From assembly GCF_026340975.1 (NCBI RefSeq), contig NZ_JAPEOS010000003.1, forward strand, positions 496,001-560,000: a stretch of 64,000 bases of DNA, in the 5' to 3' direction. The position numbers were made by a program, and so were the translations under genes. Source of the stretch: Streptomyces sp. NBC_01214. GTDB taxonomy: Bacteria > Actinomycetota > Actinomycetes > Streptomycetales > Streptomycetaceae. The notes beneath the pieces were generated by a model. It was not told the origin of the DNA. It worked only from the letters and a program-made list of their open reading frames with translations, and did not search any database. The number at the start of each line of letters is the position of its first letter. The first letter of the stretch is position 1. Below are positions 10,025 to 20,746 of the stretch, piece by piece.

Positions 10025-11287
10025 TTGAAGATGCGCTTCCTCGCCGTGTGCACCGCCCTCGCGGCCGCTACCGCCCTCACGGGCTGCAGCGGGTCGGCCG
10101 ACCCGGCCGGGGGGTCGCAGAAGGTCACGCTCTGGCTGATGAAGGGCAGCGCCTCGGAGGACTTCACGGCCAAGTTCACCGCGGAGTTCGAGACGGAACA
10201 CCCCGGCATCGACCTGGACGTCAAGATCCAGGAGTGGACGGGCATCGGCGACAAGGTCAACGCCATCCTCGACGGCACGAGCAAGGAGAGAGCCGACGTC
10301 ATCGAGGTCGGCAACACCCAGGTCGCCACGTACATCGAGAAGGGCGGCCTCGAAGAGCTCACCCTCGAAGGCCTGCGCGAATGGGGCAGCAAGGACTGGC
10401 TCAAGGGCCTCGCCGACCCGGGAACCATCAACGGCGCCCAGTACGGAGTCCCCTGGTACGCCGCCAACCGGGTGGTCATCTACCACAAGGACCTCTTCGC
10501 GAGCGCCGGCATCAAGACCCCGCCCAAGAACCGCCAGGAGTGGATACAGGCCACCCAGAAGCTCGACAAGGGCGACCAGCAGGGCATCTACCTCGCAGGT
10601 CAGAACTGGTACGTCCTCGCCGGCTTCATCTGGGACGAGGGCGGCGAACTCGCCGTCGAGACCAACGGCAAGTGGGTCGGTGGGCTCGACGACGACAAGG
10701 CCCTGGCCGGCATGGACTTCTACAAGCAGCTCCAGGCCCTCGGCGACGGACCCAAGGGCGCCGACGAGGAGACGCCCCCGCAATCGCAGGTCTTCGCCCG
10801 CGGCCAGGTCGCCCAGATCATCGCCCCGCCCGGCCAGGCCGCCGAGATCGAGGCGGCCAACCCCGCCCTGAAGGGCAAGCTCGGCTTCTTCCCGATCCCC
10901 GGCAAGACCTCCGACAAGGCGGGGGCCGTCTTCACCGGCGGTTCCGACCTGATCATCCCGGCGCGGACCGGACAGCGGAAGGGCGCCGTGGACGTGATCA
11001 CGGCCCTCGTCAGCGAGAAGTGGCAGACCGAACTCGCCCGCACGATGAGCTACGTGCCCAACAAGACCACCCTCGCGCGCGCCGTCGAGGGCAACGAGGG
11101 CGCGGCCGCCATGGCCCCCGGCGCCGCCCAGGGCCGCGCCACCCCCACCTCCGCCCGCTGGGCCGAGGTCGAGGCGAAGAACCCGATCAAGCCCTTCATG
11201 ACGGCCGTGCTCACAGGCCGGGACCCCAAGCAGGCCGCCCGCGCCGCCTCCGAGGAGATCGGCAAGGTCCTCAGCTCCGACCGCTGA
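10025..11287 (+). CDS. Sugar ABC transporter substrate-binding lipoprotein (orphan)
   Basis: 420 residues. Residues 1-21 are a lipoprotein signal (hydrophobic core, LTGCSGS lipobox). The rest is a family 1 extracellular solute-binding protein: VTLWLMKGSASEDF, a GVPWYAANRVVIYHK segment, GGSDLIIPART and a C-terminal KPFMTAV region. GAAGGGGA precedes either a TTG start (10025) or an ATG (10031); I keep the TTG because of spacing. No permease or ATPase gene is adjacent, so it must use permeases encoded elsewhere. The dre-like palindrome upstream hints at amino-sugar or chito-oligosaccharide uptake, which is inference. Confidence 0.9.
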   Translation: MKMRFLAVCTALAAATALTGCSGSADPAGGSQKVTLWLMKGSASEDFTAKFTAEFETEHPGIDLDVKIQEWTGIGDKVNAILDGTSKERADVIEVGNTQVATYIEKGGLEELTLEGLREWGSKDWLKGLADPGTINGAQYGVPWYAANRVVIYHKDLFASAGIKTPPKNRQEWIQATQKLDKGDQQGIYLAGQNWYVLAGFIWDEGGELAVETNGKWVGGLDDDKALAGMDFYKQLQALGDGPKGADEETPPQSQVFARGQVAQIIAPPGQAAEIEAANPALKGKLGFFPIPGKTSDKAGAVFTGGSDLIIPARTGQRKGAVDVITALVSEKWQTELARTMSYVPNKTTLARAVEGNEGAAAMAPGAAQGRATPTSARWAEVEAKNPIKPFMTAVLTGRDPKQAARAASEEIGKVLSSDR

Positions 11288-11452
11288 GCCGCTGCCCCGG
11301 CCGCCGCCGGCCCGGGGGTACGCCGAGTTCAGCGTCCGCACATCCGAGGGCCGCTGAGCGGTCATGTCGAATCCAGCCGGTCACGGAAGAAGTAAAGGAG
11401 CCAGGCCACACACCTGCGGGCCTGGCCATCCGTGCCCGGATCAGGAGCCGCC

Positions 11453-12304
11453 ATGACGATCGCACCCCTGTCCCCGTCCCCCCTCACCGCCTCGGCGCCG
11501 GCCCCCTCACCCGCGCCCGCCACCCGCCTCGCCCCCGTCAGGGACCGGGTCGCGGCGCCCGGCGCGCCGTCCGAAGGACCGCGCTACGCCGTCCGCCTCG
11601 CCCGCGACGAGGACGAGGTCCGCGCCGCCCAGCGGCTGCGCCACCAGGTCTTCGTCGGCGAGCTCGGCGCCCGACTGGACGGGCCCGAGCCCGGCCTCGA
11701 CGCCGACGCCTTCGACGCGTACTGCGACCACCTCCTCGTCATCGACGAGGAAGCCGAGCAGGTCGTCGGCACCTACCGGCTACTGCCCCCGGAGCGCGCC
11801 GCCGTCGCCGGCCGCCTCTACTCCGAGGGGGAATTCGACCTCTCGGCCCTCGCCCCCATCCGCCCCGACCTCGTCGAGGTCGGCCGCTCCTGCGTCCACC
11901 CCGACCACCGCAACGGCGCCGTCATCGCCCTCATCTGGGCCGGCCTCGCCCACTACATGGACCGCACCGGGCACAACTGGCTCGCCGGCTGCTGCTCGAT
12001 ACCGCTCGCCGACGGCGGGGTCCTGGCCGCCGCCACCCGGGAGACCGCCCTGACCCGCAGCCTCGCCCCCGAGGAGTACCGGGTCACCCCCCACCTCCCC
12101 TGGAGCCCCGAGGGCATCACCTTCCCCGACCGCATGGAGCTCCCCCCGCTGCTGCGCGGCTACCTCCGCCTCGGCGCCTGGGTGTGCGGCGAGCCCGCCC
12201 TCGACGCCGAGTTCGGCTGCGCCGACCTGTACGTCCTGCTCTCCCTGCGCCGGACCAACCCGCGCTACCTCAAGCACTTCCGCTCGCTCGCCCCGGGCGC
12301 ATGA
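11453..12304 (+). CDS. GNAT-type N-acyltransferase, OlsB-like (lyso-ornithine lipid step)
   Basis: 283 residues. After a low-complexity Pro/Ala N-terminus (to about residue 40) there is the acyl-ACP-dependent acyltransferase fold seen in OlsB: RLRHQVFVGELGARLDG, GTYRLLPPERA and VEVGRSCVHPDHRNG. This family N-acylates ornithine with a 3-hydroxy fatty acid, the first step to phosphorus-free ornithine lipids. AGGAG lies nine bases before the ATG. The stop overlaps the start of the next acyltransferase gene (ATGA). Pairing with a PlsC-type enzyme is the classic olsB-olsA layout. The family call is good; the exact lipid is inferred. Confidence 0.8.
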   Translation: MTIAPLSPSPLTASAPAPSPAPATRLAPVRDRVAAPGAPSEGPRYAVRLARDEDEVRAAQRLRHQVFVGELGARLDGPEPGLDADAFDAYCDHLLVIDEEAEQVVGTYRLLPPERAAVAGRLYSEGEFDLSALAPIRPDLVEVGRSCVHPDHRNGAVIALIWAGLAHYMDRTGHNWLAGCCSIPLADGGVLAAATRETALTRSLAPEEYRVTPHLPWSPEGITFPDRMELPPLLRGYLRLGAWVCGEPALDAEFGCADLYVLLSLRRTNPRYLKHFRSLAPGA

Positions 12305-13251
12305 GCGTCTGGCTGCCCACCTCGCCCTGCACCCCCGAGGCCTGCGCCGGGCACGCGGGGGACACCGCGAGCGTGCCACGGGCGGTGCTCAGACTGGCCG
12401 CCGCCGTCGCCCTGATCCTGCTGGGGATCCTGGGCGCCCCGCCGGTCCGGTTGCTGCCGGCCGGCCCCCGCCACACGGTGGTACGGGCCTGGTCGGCCGC
12501 GCTCGTACGAGCCTTCGGCATCCGGATCACCGTGCACGGCAGCCCGGGTCCGGGCGGCGGCCGGCTGCTGGTCGCCAACCACATCTCCTGGCTGGACATC
12601 CCGCTGGTGGCCGCCGCCCTGCCCTGCCGGATGCTGGCCAAGAGCGACATCCGGGCCTGGCCGGTGCTCGGCCGCCTCGCCGGACGGGCCGGCACCCTGT
12701 TCATCGAGCGCGACCGGATCCGCGCCCTGCCCGCCACCATCGGGACCATCACCGGCGCGCTGCTGGCCGGGGACCGGGTCACCGTCTTCCCCGAGGGCTC
12801 CACGTGGTGCGGGCGGGCCCAGGGCACCTTCCGCAGGGCCGCCTTCCAGGCGGCCCTGGACGCCCGGGTCCCCGTACAGCCGCTGCGGCTCACCTACCTG
12901 TGCCGCGACGGGAACCCGGCCGGGGCGCCCGCCTTCGTCGGGGACGACCCGCTGACGGCCTCGCTGTGGCGGATCGCCCGCGCCCGCGGGGTGCGGGCCG
13001 AGGTCATGCTCCTGCCGCGGATCCCGCCGGGCCGGTACGCGCACCGGCGGGACCTCGCGGCGGCCGCTCAGCGGGCCGTCGCCGGGGCGTGGACCGCGAC
13101 CCCCGCCCCGGACCTGCTACCGGGCATCCCCGCTCAGCCGGCCACGCCGTCGGCGACCGACAGGGACAGCGCGAACCGGCCCCCCGCGTCCGTCCACCAC
13201 TGGGTCAGTTCCAGTCCGGCCGCCGCCAGCTCCTTGCGCACGCCCTCCTGA
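12301..13251 (+). CDS. 1-acyl-glycerol-phosphate-type acyltransferase, OlsA-like
   Basis: 316 residues. One or two N-terminal hydrophobic segments (residues 28-50) precede a PlsC domain: NHISWLD (NHxxxxD motif, about residue 96) and FPEGST (about residue 163). It would O-acylate the lyso-ornithine lipid made by the upstream GNAT enzyme, or act on glycerol-phosphate. It is coupled to the upstream gene by a 4-bp overlap. Its 3' end runs about 118 bp into the convergent egtD gene. The last 35 or so residues are unlike the family and suggest that the ancestral stop lay near 13137. Confidence 0.85.
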   Translation: MSVWLPTSPCTPEACAGHAGDTASVPRAVLRLAAAVALILLGILGAPPVRLLPAGPRHTVVRAWSAALVRAFGIRITVHGSPGPGGGRLLVANHISWLDIPLVAAALPCRMLAKSDIRAWPVLGRLAGRAGTLFIERDRIRALPATIGTITGALLAGDRVTVFPEGSTWCGRAQGTFRRAAFQAALDARVPVQPLRLTYLCRDGNPAGAPAFVGDDPLTASLWRIARARGVRAEVMLLPRIPPGRYAHRRDLAAAAQRAVAGAWTATPAPDLLPGIPAQPATPSATDRDSANRPPASVHHWVSSSPAAASSLRTPS

Positions 13252-14108
13252 CGGAACTTCGCGGAGACCTCCGTCAGGATCTCCTCACCCGCCGCGAACG
13301 GCACCACCAGATCCAGCGCCCGGATCTTCACCACCAGTTCCGACCGGGCCCGCAGCCGCATCTCGATCCACTCCTGCTCCTCGTTCCACACCGCCACGTG
13401 CGCGAAGTCGGCCGTGTGGAAGTCCGCCCCCAGCTCCCGGTTGATGACCGCCAGCACGTTCTTGTTGAACTCGGCCGTCACCCCCCGTGCGTCGTCGTAG
13501 GCCGACACCAGCACGGCCTCGTCCTTCACCAGGTCCGTCCCCATCAGCAGCGCGTCCCCGGGCGACAGCATCGCCCGTACGGACGCCAGGAACACCGCCC
13601 GCTCCGGCGGCAGCAGGTTCCCGATCGTGCCGCCCAGGAACACCACCAGCCGGGGCCCGGGGGAGTCCGGCAGGTGCAGCGCACGCGTGAAGTCGGCCAG
13701 CAGGGCGTGCACCCGCAGCCCCGGATGCTCCGCCAGCAGCGTCTCGGCCGCCCCCCGCAGCGCGCTCTCGCTCACGTCCACCGGCACGTACGTGTCCAGC
13801 GCGGGCATCGCCTCGATGAGGTGCCGGGTCTTGTCGGAGGACCCGGAGCCCAGCTCCACCAGGGTGCGGGCGCCGCTCTCGGTGGCGATCTCCCGCGCCC
13901 GCTCCAGCAGGATCTCCCGTTCCGCGCGCGTCGGGTAGTACTCCGACAACCGGGTGATCTCCTCGAAGAGCTCACTGCCCCGCGCGTCGTAGAACCACTT
14001 GGGAGGCAGCACCTTCGGCGAGTGCGTCAGCCCGTGCAACACATCCGCACGCAGCGCCGTCTCCGCGGCGTTCTCGTCGAGCGTCCGGGTCAACTGAAAG
14101 TCGTTCAC
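13134..14108 (-). CDS. egtD: L-histidine N-alpha-methyltransferase (ergothioneine biosynthesis)
   Basis: 324 residues. It trimethylates histidine to hercynine using S-adenosylmethionine in the cytoplasm, the committed step to ergothioneine. The features are PKWFYDARGSELFEEI near residue 36, the SAM-binding ELGSGSSDKT near residue 85, FLGGTIGNL near 157, and a C-terminal ELTQWWTDAGGRFALSL. The GTG start overlaps the egtC stop (GTGA). It is the last gene of an A-B-C-D order operon. The 3' end overlaps the convergent acyltransferase gene by 118 bp. Confidence 0.96.
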   Translation of the reverse strand: MNDFQLTRTLDENAAETALRADVLHGLTHSPKVLPPKWFYDARGSELFEEITRLSEYYPTRAEREILLERAREIATESGARTLVELGSGSSDKTRHLIEAMPALDTYVPVDVSESALRGAAETLLAEHPGLRVHALLADFTRALHLPDSPGPRLVVFLGGTIGNLLPPERAVFLASVRAMLSPGDALLMGTDLVKDEAVLVSAYDDARGVTAEFNKNVLAVINRELGADFHTADFAHVAVWNEEQEWIEMRLRARSELVVKIRALDLVVPFAAGEEILTEVSAKFRQEGVRKELAAAGLELTQWWTDAGGRFALSLSVADGVAG

Positions 14109-14862
14109 AGGGAGTTCTCCTTGAGCGGGGTCAGTTCGACCCTGGTGCGGGTGGCGGTCAGCAGGGTCCGGTCGGGCACTTCGCGCCACCGGATGTCGTC
14201 GTCGTACGGCTCGGAGGCCACCACGGTGCGCCGCTGCTCCGCGTCGGCCAGGTACCAGAGCGAATCGCCCCAGGCCGTCGCGGCGATCGTGACGCCGTCC
14301 GTGAGCAGCAGGTTCAACCGGGAGCCGGGAGCTGCCGAGGCCAACTCCCGGACCGGCTCGGCGAGCGCCGTGCCCAGGTCGTCCCCGGCCCGCAGCCGGT
14401 GCAGGACCAGTGCCCAGACCAGCGCCGAGTCGGTGCGCGCGGCCAACCGGAGCAGCTCTGCGGGCGGTAGCCCGGCGGCGAGCGGGGCGGCGGACCCGGG
14501 CCAGTTCCGCACCGCGCCGTTGTGGCTGAACAGCCACGGCCCGTCCGCGAACGGCGCCGCGGCCGCCTCCCCGTCGGCCCCGGGGTCCGTGGCGTCCCGT
14601 ACGGCGGCCAGCACGGCCCCGCTGCGGACCACCCGGGCGATATCGGCGAAGGTCAGGTCGCCCCAGATCGGCCCGGAACGCCGGTAGCGGGCGGGCACCG
14701 GGTCCCCTTCCGCGTACCAGCCGATGCCGAAGCCGTCGGCGTTGATCGTCCCGGACCGCTGGCGGCGCGGCTCCCAGGACTGGCGCACCAGCGAGTGCTC
14801 CGGCCCGCTCAGCAGCTCCCCGAGCGCCACCACCGGCCCCAGATAGGCGAGATGACGGCACA

Positions 14863-14863
<1 letters not shown>
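14105..14863 (-). CDS. egtC: Ergothioneine gamma-glutamyl amidohydrolase EgtC
   Basis: 252 residues. This class II glutamine-amidotransferase-fold hydrolase removes glutamate from the gamma-glutamyl-hercynylcysteine sulfoxide made by EgtB. It begins MCRHLAYLG, so Cys2 becomes the N-terminal nucleophile. NADGFGIGWY and FSHNGAVRNW are the other hallmark segments. The start overlaps the egtB stop by one base (TGATG) and the stop overlaps the egtD start, so it is tightly coupled inside the operon. Confidence 0.95.
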
Positions 14864-16217
<1,354 letters not shown>

Positions 16218-16221
<4 letters not shown>

Positions 16222-17576
16222 CGGCGGACCTCTTTTCCGGTGAGCACCTGTGTGGATGCGTCGTCGGCCGGACATCGGCCGCGCAGTACGTAGCGCTCGG
16301 TGAAGGCACCGACCGTGTCCCGGACGTGCGCGCTCGCGCCGAGCCGGGGCAGGGCCTCGACGGCGGCCCGGAAACAGGCCTTCGCGGAGGCCCGCAGCTC
16401 CGGATCGGCCAGGCCGTGCCGGGCGGCCGACCGCCAGAGCGGATTGCGGGGGGCGGGGTGGCCGCCGTAGGAGTCGGCCAGCCCCTTGGCCACCCGGTAC
16501 GCGGTCTCGGTGGCCTCCGGATCGTCGAACAGCGCGTGCACGACGGCCACCGGGACCAGCCAGCCGTCGTCGCCGGACTGCGCGTCGATCATCCGCAGCT
16601 CCAGGTGGCCGCGCGGCCGGACCGGCGGGAAGAGCGTGGTCAGGTGGTAGTCCAGGTCCTCGACGGTGGGCGGTCGCAGCGCGGGGTGTCCGCCCGTGCG
16701 CAGCCAGTCGCGGAAGGTCGTGCCGGGCGGGGTCTCCCACGGGCCGTCGTCCTCGTAGGACCGCACGCACATCACTTCGGTGTCCAGGGCCTGCCGGGCC
16801 CACGCGGTGCGTGGTTCCGCGTCCAGCGGCGGGGCGAGCGCGCGCCGGGTGTCCAGGTCGCTCCAGATCCCCTGCCGGGCGCAGCGCCAGCCGGCGTACG
16901 GGCCCTCGTGAGCGGGGGAGTTGGCGAAGGCGGCCACCAGGACCGCACCCAGCAGGTGCGCGAGCCGCCAGCGCCGGCCGTGGCCGAGCACGCCCGGCTC
17001 CTCGTGCCCGGCGTCCACGCAGACCTGTACGGAGGCGGAGGCGCACATCATGGCGCGCCCGGCCGGGCCGGTGCGGTCGAAGTAGGCCTCCATGGCGTCG
17101 TAGCGCGGGCTGCTGAGCAGCCGGCGGTACGGGCGGCGGGGATCGCGGCCGAGGCCGCGCAGGACGAGGCCCTGGGCCAGCAGGGTGGCGCGGACGGCGG
17201 TGAGGTCGGCCTGTAGGTCGTCCACGCAGCTGCTGAGGGAGGTGGCGGGGGCCGAGCTGAGTTCGAGCTGGCCGCCCGGTTCGACGGTCACCCGTGCGTG
17301 CAGGGGCAGGGCGCGGGCCGCGGCGTGGGCGGCCCGTAGCCGCTCGGGGGGTAGGGGCTGCTCCGGCCGCTCGGCGTCCAGGACCAGCCATTCGAGCTCG
17401 GCGCCGATGAGGCGGGGCGGACCGGTTTTGAAACAGATGCCGTGGATCAGGTCCTCGGCCTGCGTCTCGCTGATGGAGGGCACGGGGGGCGGGCCGGGCG
17501 CGGGTGGAGGTGGGGGAGCGGATGAGTCCTGGGGCATGACCGGGTCCTCGTCTCCTGTCGTCGGTCGTGACATCAC
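16218..17576 (-). CDS. egtA: Glutamate-cysteine ligase EgtA
   Basis: 452 residues of the GCS2-type ligase family that makes gamma-glutamylcysteine, the sulfur donor for EgtB. A proline-rich N-terminus (residues 15-33) is followed by IGAELEWLVLD, VEPGGQLELSSAP and RAMMCASASVQVCVDAG, all typical of the ATP/glutamate site. I use the GTG at 17576, directly followed by an ATG at 17573; GAGGAGGGG lies about ten bases upstream. It is the first gene of egtABCD, divergent from the TIGR02452 gene. The EgtE lyase is not in this window. Confidence 0.94.
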
Positions 17577-17644
17577 CCGTGCCTACCCCTCCTCGGGGCA
17601 CAAAACCCTTTGCCGCCGGGAATCGCGGTGCGGAAGATGGCGGC

Positions 17645-18478
17645 GTGAGCAGCAGATTGCGCGAGATCGCGCGGGAGAACGCGGAGATCCTGGCGGCCGG
17701 CGGGTACCGGACGCGGTCGGGACGGCACGTTCCGCTGGCCGCCGCCCTGGCGGAAGCCAAGGCAGGAACCAGGATATATGGACCAAATCGGGTCATTCCA
17801 GATGAGGAGTTCGCTTCCGGCGGCCGTGCGACCGCCGTCGAGGTCACCGGCGAGAGCAGCACCGTCGCCGCCCGCAGGCTCGCGACCGCCACCCCGGCCC
17901 ACCCGGATCCCGGTCCCGTTGCGGTCCTGAACTTCGCCTCGGCCCGTAACCCCGGGGGCGGTTACGTCCGCGGGGCCAAGGCCCAGGAGGAGGCGCTGTG
18001 CCGCGCCTCGGCCCTGTACGAGACCCTGCTCGAAGCTCCGGAGTACTACGAGGTGCACCGCGCGGAGCGGAGCACCTTCTACACCGACCGGGTGATTCAC
18101 TCGCCCGGGGTCCCGGTCTTCCGCGATGACCGGGGCGATCTGCTGGAGACCCCGTTCCGGGTCGGCTTCCTCACCTCGCCCGCGCCGAACGCCGGCACCA
18201 TCCGGCGGCAGGAGCCCGAGCGCACCGCCGAGATCCCGGCGGCGCTGGCGCGGCGCGCGGAGCTCGTACTGGAGGTGGCGGTGCTGCACGCGTACCGGCG
18301 GCTGGTGCTGGGGGCCTGGGGCTGCGGGGTGTTCCAGAACGACCCGGCCCAGGTGGCCGAGGCCTTCCGGGGACTGCTCGAGGACCGGTTCGCCGGGGTC
18401 TTCGAGCAGGTCGTGTTCGGCATCCTCGACCGCGACCCCACCACCCGCGAGGCCTTCGAGAGGGCCTTCCCGGCCTGA
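17645..18478 (+). CDS. TIGR02452 family protein, microbial poly(ADP-ribose) glycohydrolase-like
   Basis: 277 residues with a macro-domain fold. NFASARNPGGGYVRGAKAQEEALCR around residue 100 (region cited by key residues GGG and the EE pair) is the PARG catalytic signature GGG-x6-8-QEE. It would hydrolyse ADP-ribose chains or ADP-ribosylated targets. VIHSPGVPVFRDD and LGAWGCGVFQNDP are further family hallmarks. A GTG at 17645 is the likely start; the frame is open further upstream, but that part is poor coding. It shares its upstream region with egtA. Confidence 0.88.
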   Translation: MSSRLREIARENAEILAAGGYRTRSGRHVPLAAALAEAKAGTRIYGPNRVIPDEEFASGGRATAVEVTGESSTVAARRLATATPAHPDPGPVAVLNFASARNPGGGYVRGAKAQEEALCRASALYETLLEAPEYYEVHRAERSTFYTDRVIHSPGVPVFRDDRGDLLETPFRVGFLTSPAPNAGTIRRQEPERTAEIPAALARRAELVLEVAVLHAYRRLVLGAWGCGVFQNDPAQVAEAFRGLLEDRFAGVFEQVVFGILDRDPTTREAFERAFPA

Positions 18479-18506
18479 GGGGCGGGGGTGGCGGGGCCAG
18501 CGGCCC

Positions 18507-20078
18507 TCAGAATGGGTGCGCCGCCCCCAGCAGGCTCTCCGGCAGATAGGGCGACGAGACGCGGATCCGCCAGCCCCGGCGGCGGGCGTGGCAGGCCAGG
18601 GCCAGGACGTCGAAATCGACCGCGGCGTCGGCCCCGGCGCCGAAGAGCCGGTCGCTCACCGCGTAGTAGTCCCTGTGGGCCTCCAGAGCATCGGCCAGGG
18701 CCAGGTTGAAGCTCTCCTCGTCACCCTCCACCAGCTGGGAGAAGAGCACGGCCGGCGCCGGCAGGAAGCCCCACTCCCGGGTCTGCCCGACATCGGCGAC
18801 GGCCCGGTCGGTGGCGGGCTCCGGGTCCTCGCCCCGCAGGTAGTCGTGCAGGGCCTGCCGGTACGAGGCGTACGCGGAACGGTCTTCCTCCAGCGCGGCG
18901 GGGCCGCTGAGGACCAGCGGGGCGAGTTCCGCACGGCTGCCGGTGATCAGGGCGCGCTTCAGGGACGCGTGCCAGTTCCCGGGGGCGAGCGGGTGGTCCG
19001 GGCGGGCGGAGTCCTCGGAACCGGCACCCGCGCGGACGGCCTCGTACAGCCCGCGTACCAGGTGGTCGGCGTGCCCCGCGGGCTCCGGCATCTCGGGGCG
19101 CTCGACGACCAGGGGGCCCGTGGCCAGCGCCGCTACGGCGTCCGCGTGCCGCTCGCGCCCGTACGGCCCCACGCGCGGCGGCGGCGTCTCGAAGCCGGTG
19201 ACCAGCGCCCGCGGCAGGTACCCCGACTCGACGGGGGGCCGCCAGCCCTCGCGGCGGTAGCCGAGCGCGGCCAGCGCCAGCGGCAGCAGGGGCAGCAGGG
19301 TGCGCGGCTCGGCCCGGGGGTCATCCAGGTAGGAGTACGGGAGCAGCAGTGCGGCGAGCTCGGTGGCGAAGGCCTCCCGGTCCCGGGCGGCCAGCGCGCG
19401 CAGGGCGCGCAGTGCGCCGGTGGCGGGGTCGGTCGCCCCGGTCCGGTCGGCTCCGGCCCCCGCCCGGGCGTGCCGGTCGGCGATCCGGGCGAGCGCGGCA
19501 TCCAGCGCGGCGAGCTTCTCCTGCGGGGAGGGCGGGAACTTCTGGTGCTCGACCCCGATGTCCCCGCTGACGTACGCCAGCAGGCCGTTGATCAGCTCCA
19601 CCGGCGGGAGCCCGGGCCCGCCGGCCCGCTGCGGTGCCGCACGGGCGAAGTGGAAGGCCTCGCCGTGCCGTTCGGTCTTGTCGGCGACGACCGCCACGCA
19701 GAACGCGTCGATCCAGCGCGCGGCGCTGACCGGCTGGGCGCTGCCCCCCGCCCCGGAGTCGTAGTCGCGGCCGAAGTCGACGTAGGTGAGGAAGACGCGG
19801 AAGGACGCGTTCGGGTAGGCGGCGAACGACACGGTGGCGGCGGCCGTTTCGGCCGCGTCGCCCAGGATCGCCTTCGCCTCCGGGGTGTCGAGGTCGGGGG
19901 TCACCGCCGAGAGCGCGCCGAGGCCGTCGAGGAACCGCAGCGTGATGTCCCACCAGTCGTAGGCGTCCATCGGACCGCCCCGGGACCTGGAGTACACGTC
20001 CGAGATCATCTTGTTCGCGAAGTCCTCGCGCACCGCCGCCAGGGCCGCCCCGCTCACCCTGTGTCGTTCTATTCGCAT
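18507..20078 (-). CDS. Imm49-like immunity family protein
   Basis: 523 residues, soluble, with no signal peptide. The start MRIERHRV, the SFAAYPNASFRVFLTYVDFGRDYD segment (about residues 88-110, shown here only as a landmark), the PVSAARWIDAFCVAVVADK region and the helical repeat-like C-terminus ending RRRGWRIRVSSPYLPE resemble the large immunity-49 proteins common in streptomycetes. Those protect against polymorphic or contact toxins. No toxin gene is adjacent, so it is an orphan. It is convergent with the PARG-like gene. The family assignment is from memory of general pattern and is moderate. Confidence 0.6.
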   Translation of the reverse strand: MRIERHRVSGAALAAVREDFANKMISDVYSRSRGGPMDAYDWWDITLRFLDGLGALSAVTPDLDTPEAKAILGDAAETAAATVSFAAYPNASFRVFLTYVDFGRDYDSGAGGSAQPVSAARWIDAFCVAVVADKTERHGEAFHFARAAPQRAGGPGLPPVELINGLLAYVSGDIGVEHQKFPPSPQEKLAALDAALARIADRHARAGAGADRTGATDPATGALRALRALAARDREAFATELAALLLPYSYLDDPRAEPRTLLPLLPLALAALGYRREGWRPPVESGYLPRALVTGFETPPPRVGPYGRERHADAVAALATGPLVVERPEMPEPAGHADHLVRGLYEAVRAGAGSEDSARPDHPLAPGNWHASLKRALITGSRAELAPLVLSGPAALEEDRSAYASYRQALHDYLRGEDPEPATDRAVADVGQTREWGFLPAPAVLFSQLVEGDEESFNLALADALEAHRDYYAVSDRLFGAGADAAVDFDVLALACHARRRGWRIRVSSPYLPESLLGAAHPF

Positions 20079-20215
20079 GCCCGCTACTCCCTGTGTCCGC
20101 CTACGGGGCTCACCCTAGGGGGTGTCCAGGACGGTCCGGATCAGGGACACGGGAGGTCGGTACGGTCCGGGCGGTGGCCGCGGGTCTGACCGTGACCACC
20201 GCCCGGACCTGCGGG

Positions 20216-20680
20216 TCACTGCCAGCCGTAGCGCTCGCGCAGCCGGTCCACGACCAGGCCGAAGCGGCCGCGGTCGAGCGCGCAGGCCTCGCGGCGCATC
20301 CCCGCCTCGTGCACCCACAGCACCCGGTCCACGTCCACCCAGGACTCGCGCCCGGCACTGTCCCACGGGCCCGTCCCGATCGGCACCCACTCCCGGTCGT
20401 GGTCGTGCCGCTTGCTCGACAGTTGCACGGCGAGCAGGGTCCGCCCGCCCGCCTCCCGGGCCACGACCAGCACGGGACGGTCCTTGCCGCGCCCGTCGTT
20501 CTCCTCGAAGGGGACCCAGGTCCACACGATCTCGCCGGGGTCGGGATCACCGTCGGGGTCCGGCGCGTACTCGGTCCGCACGGGGCCGATCGCGTGCGGA
20601 TCAGCCTCCGTCGTCGCGGTGTCGCCGCCCTGGCCGGGCAGCTCGGGGTGGCCGTTGCTGTGGTGGGAAAGTGCCGTCAT
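20216..20680 (-). CDS. PemK/MazF-like toxin-family protein
   Basis: 154 residues from the ATG at 20680. The C-terminal two thirds have the MazF/PemK beta-barrel pattern: GEIVWTWVPFEENDGRGKDRPVLVVARE, then LLAVQLSSKRHDHDREWVPIGTG (motif regions near residues 45-75 and 80-105). Classical members cut mRNA, but this actinobacterial version has a long acidic N-terminus and no adjacent antitoxin gene, so toxicity is doubtful. It is on the same strand as the O-methyltransferase gene, 66 bp after its stop. Confidence 0.7.
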   Translation of the reverse strand: MTALSHHSNGHPELPGQGGDTATTEADPHAIGPVRTEYAPDPDGDPDPGEIVWTWVPFEENDGRGKDRPVLVVAREAGGRTLLAVQLSSKRHDHDREWVPIGTGPWDSAGRESWVDVDRVLWVHEAGMRREACALDRGRFGLVVDRLRERYGWQ

Positions 20681-20746
20681 CCGGGCGAGGCTACTGGGTC
20701 CGGCGGCCCTGGTGGAGGAGGCGGGCATCAGCGCCCGTGTCACGGG

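Noticed and set aside
9979..12300. Long plus-strand open frame of over 700 codons before the acyltransferase start
   Set aside because: Arg/Pro/Gly-rich shadow of the sugar-binding and GNAT genes; the real gene in that frame starts at 12301.
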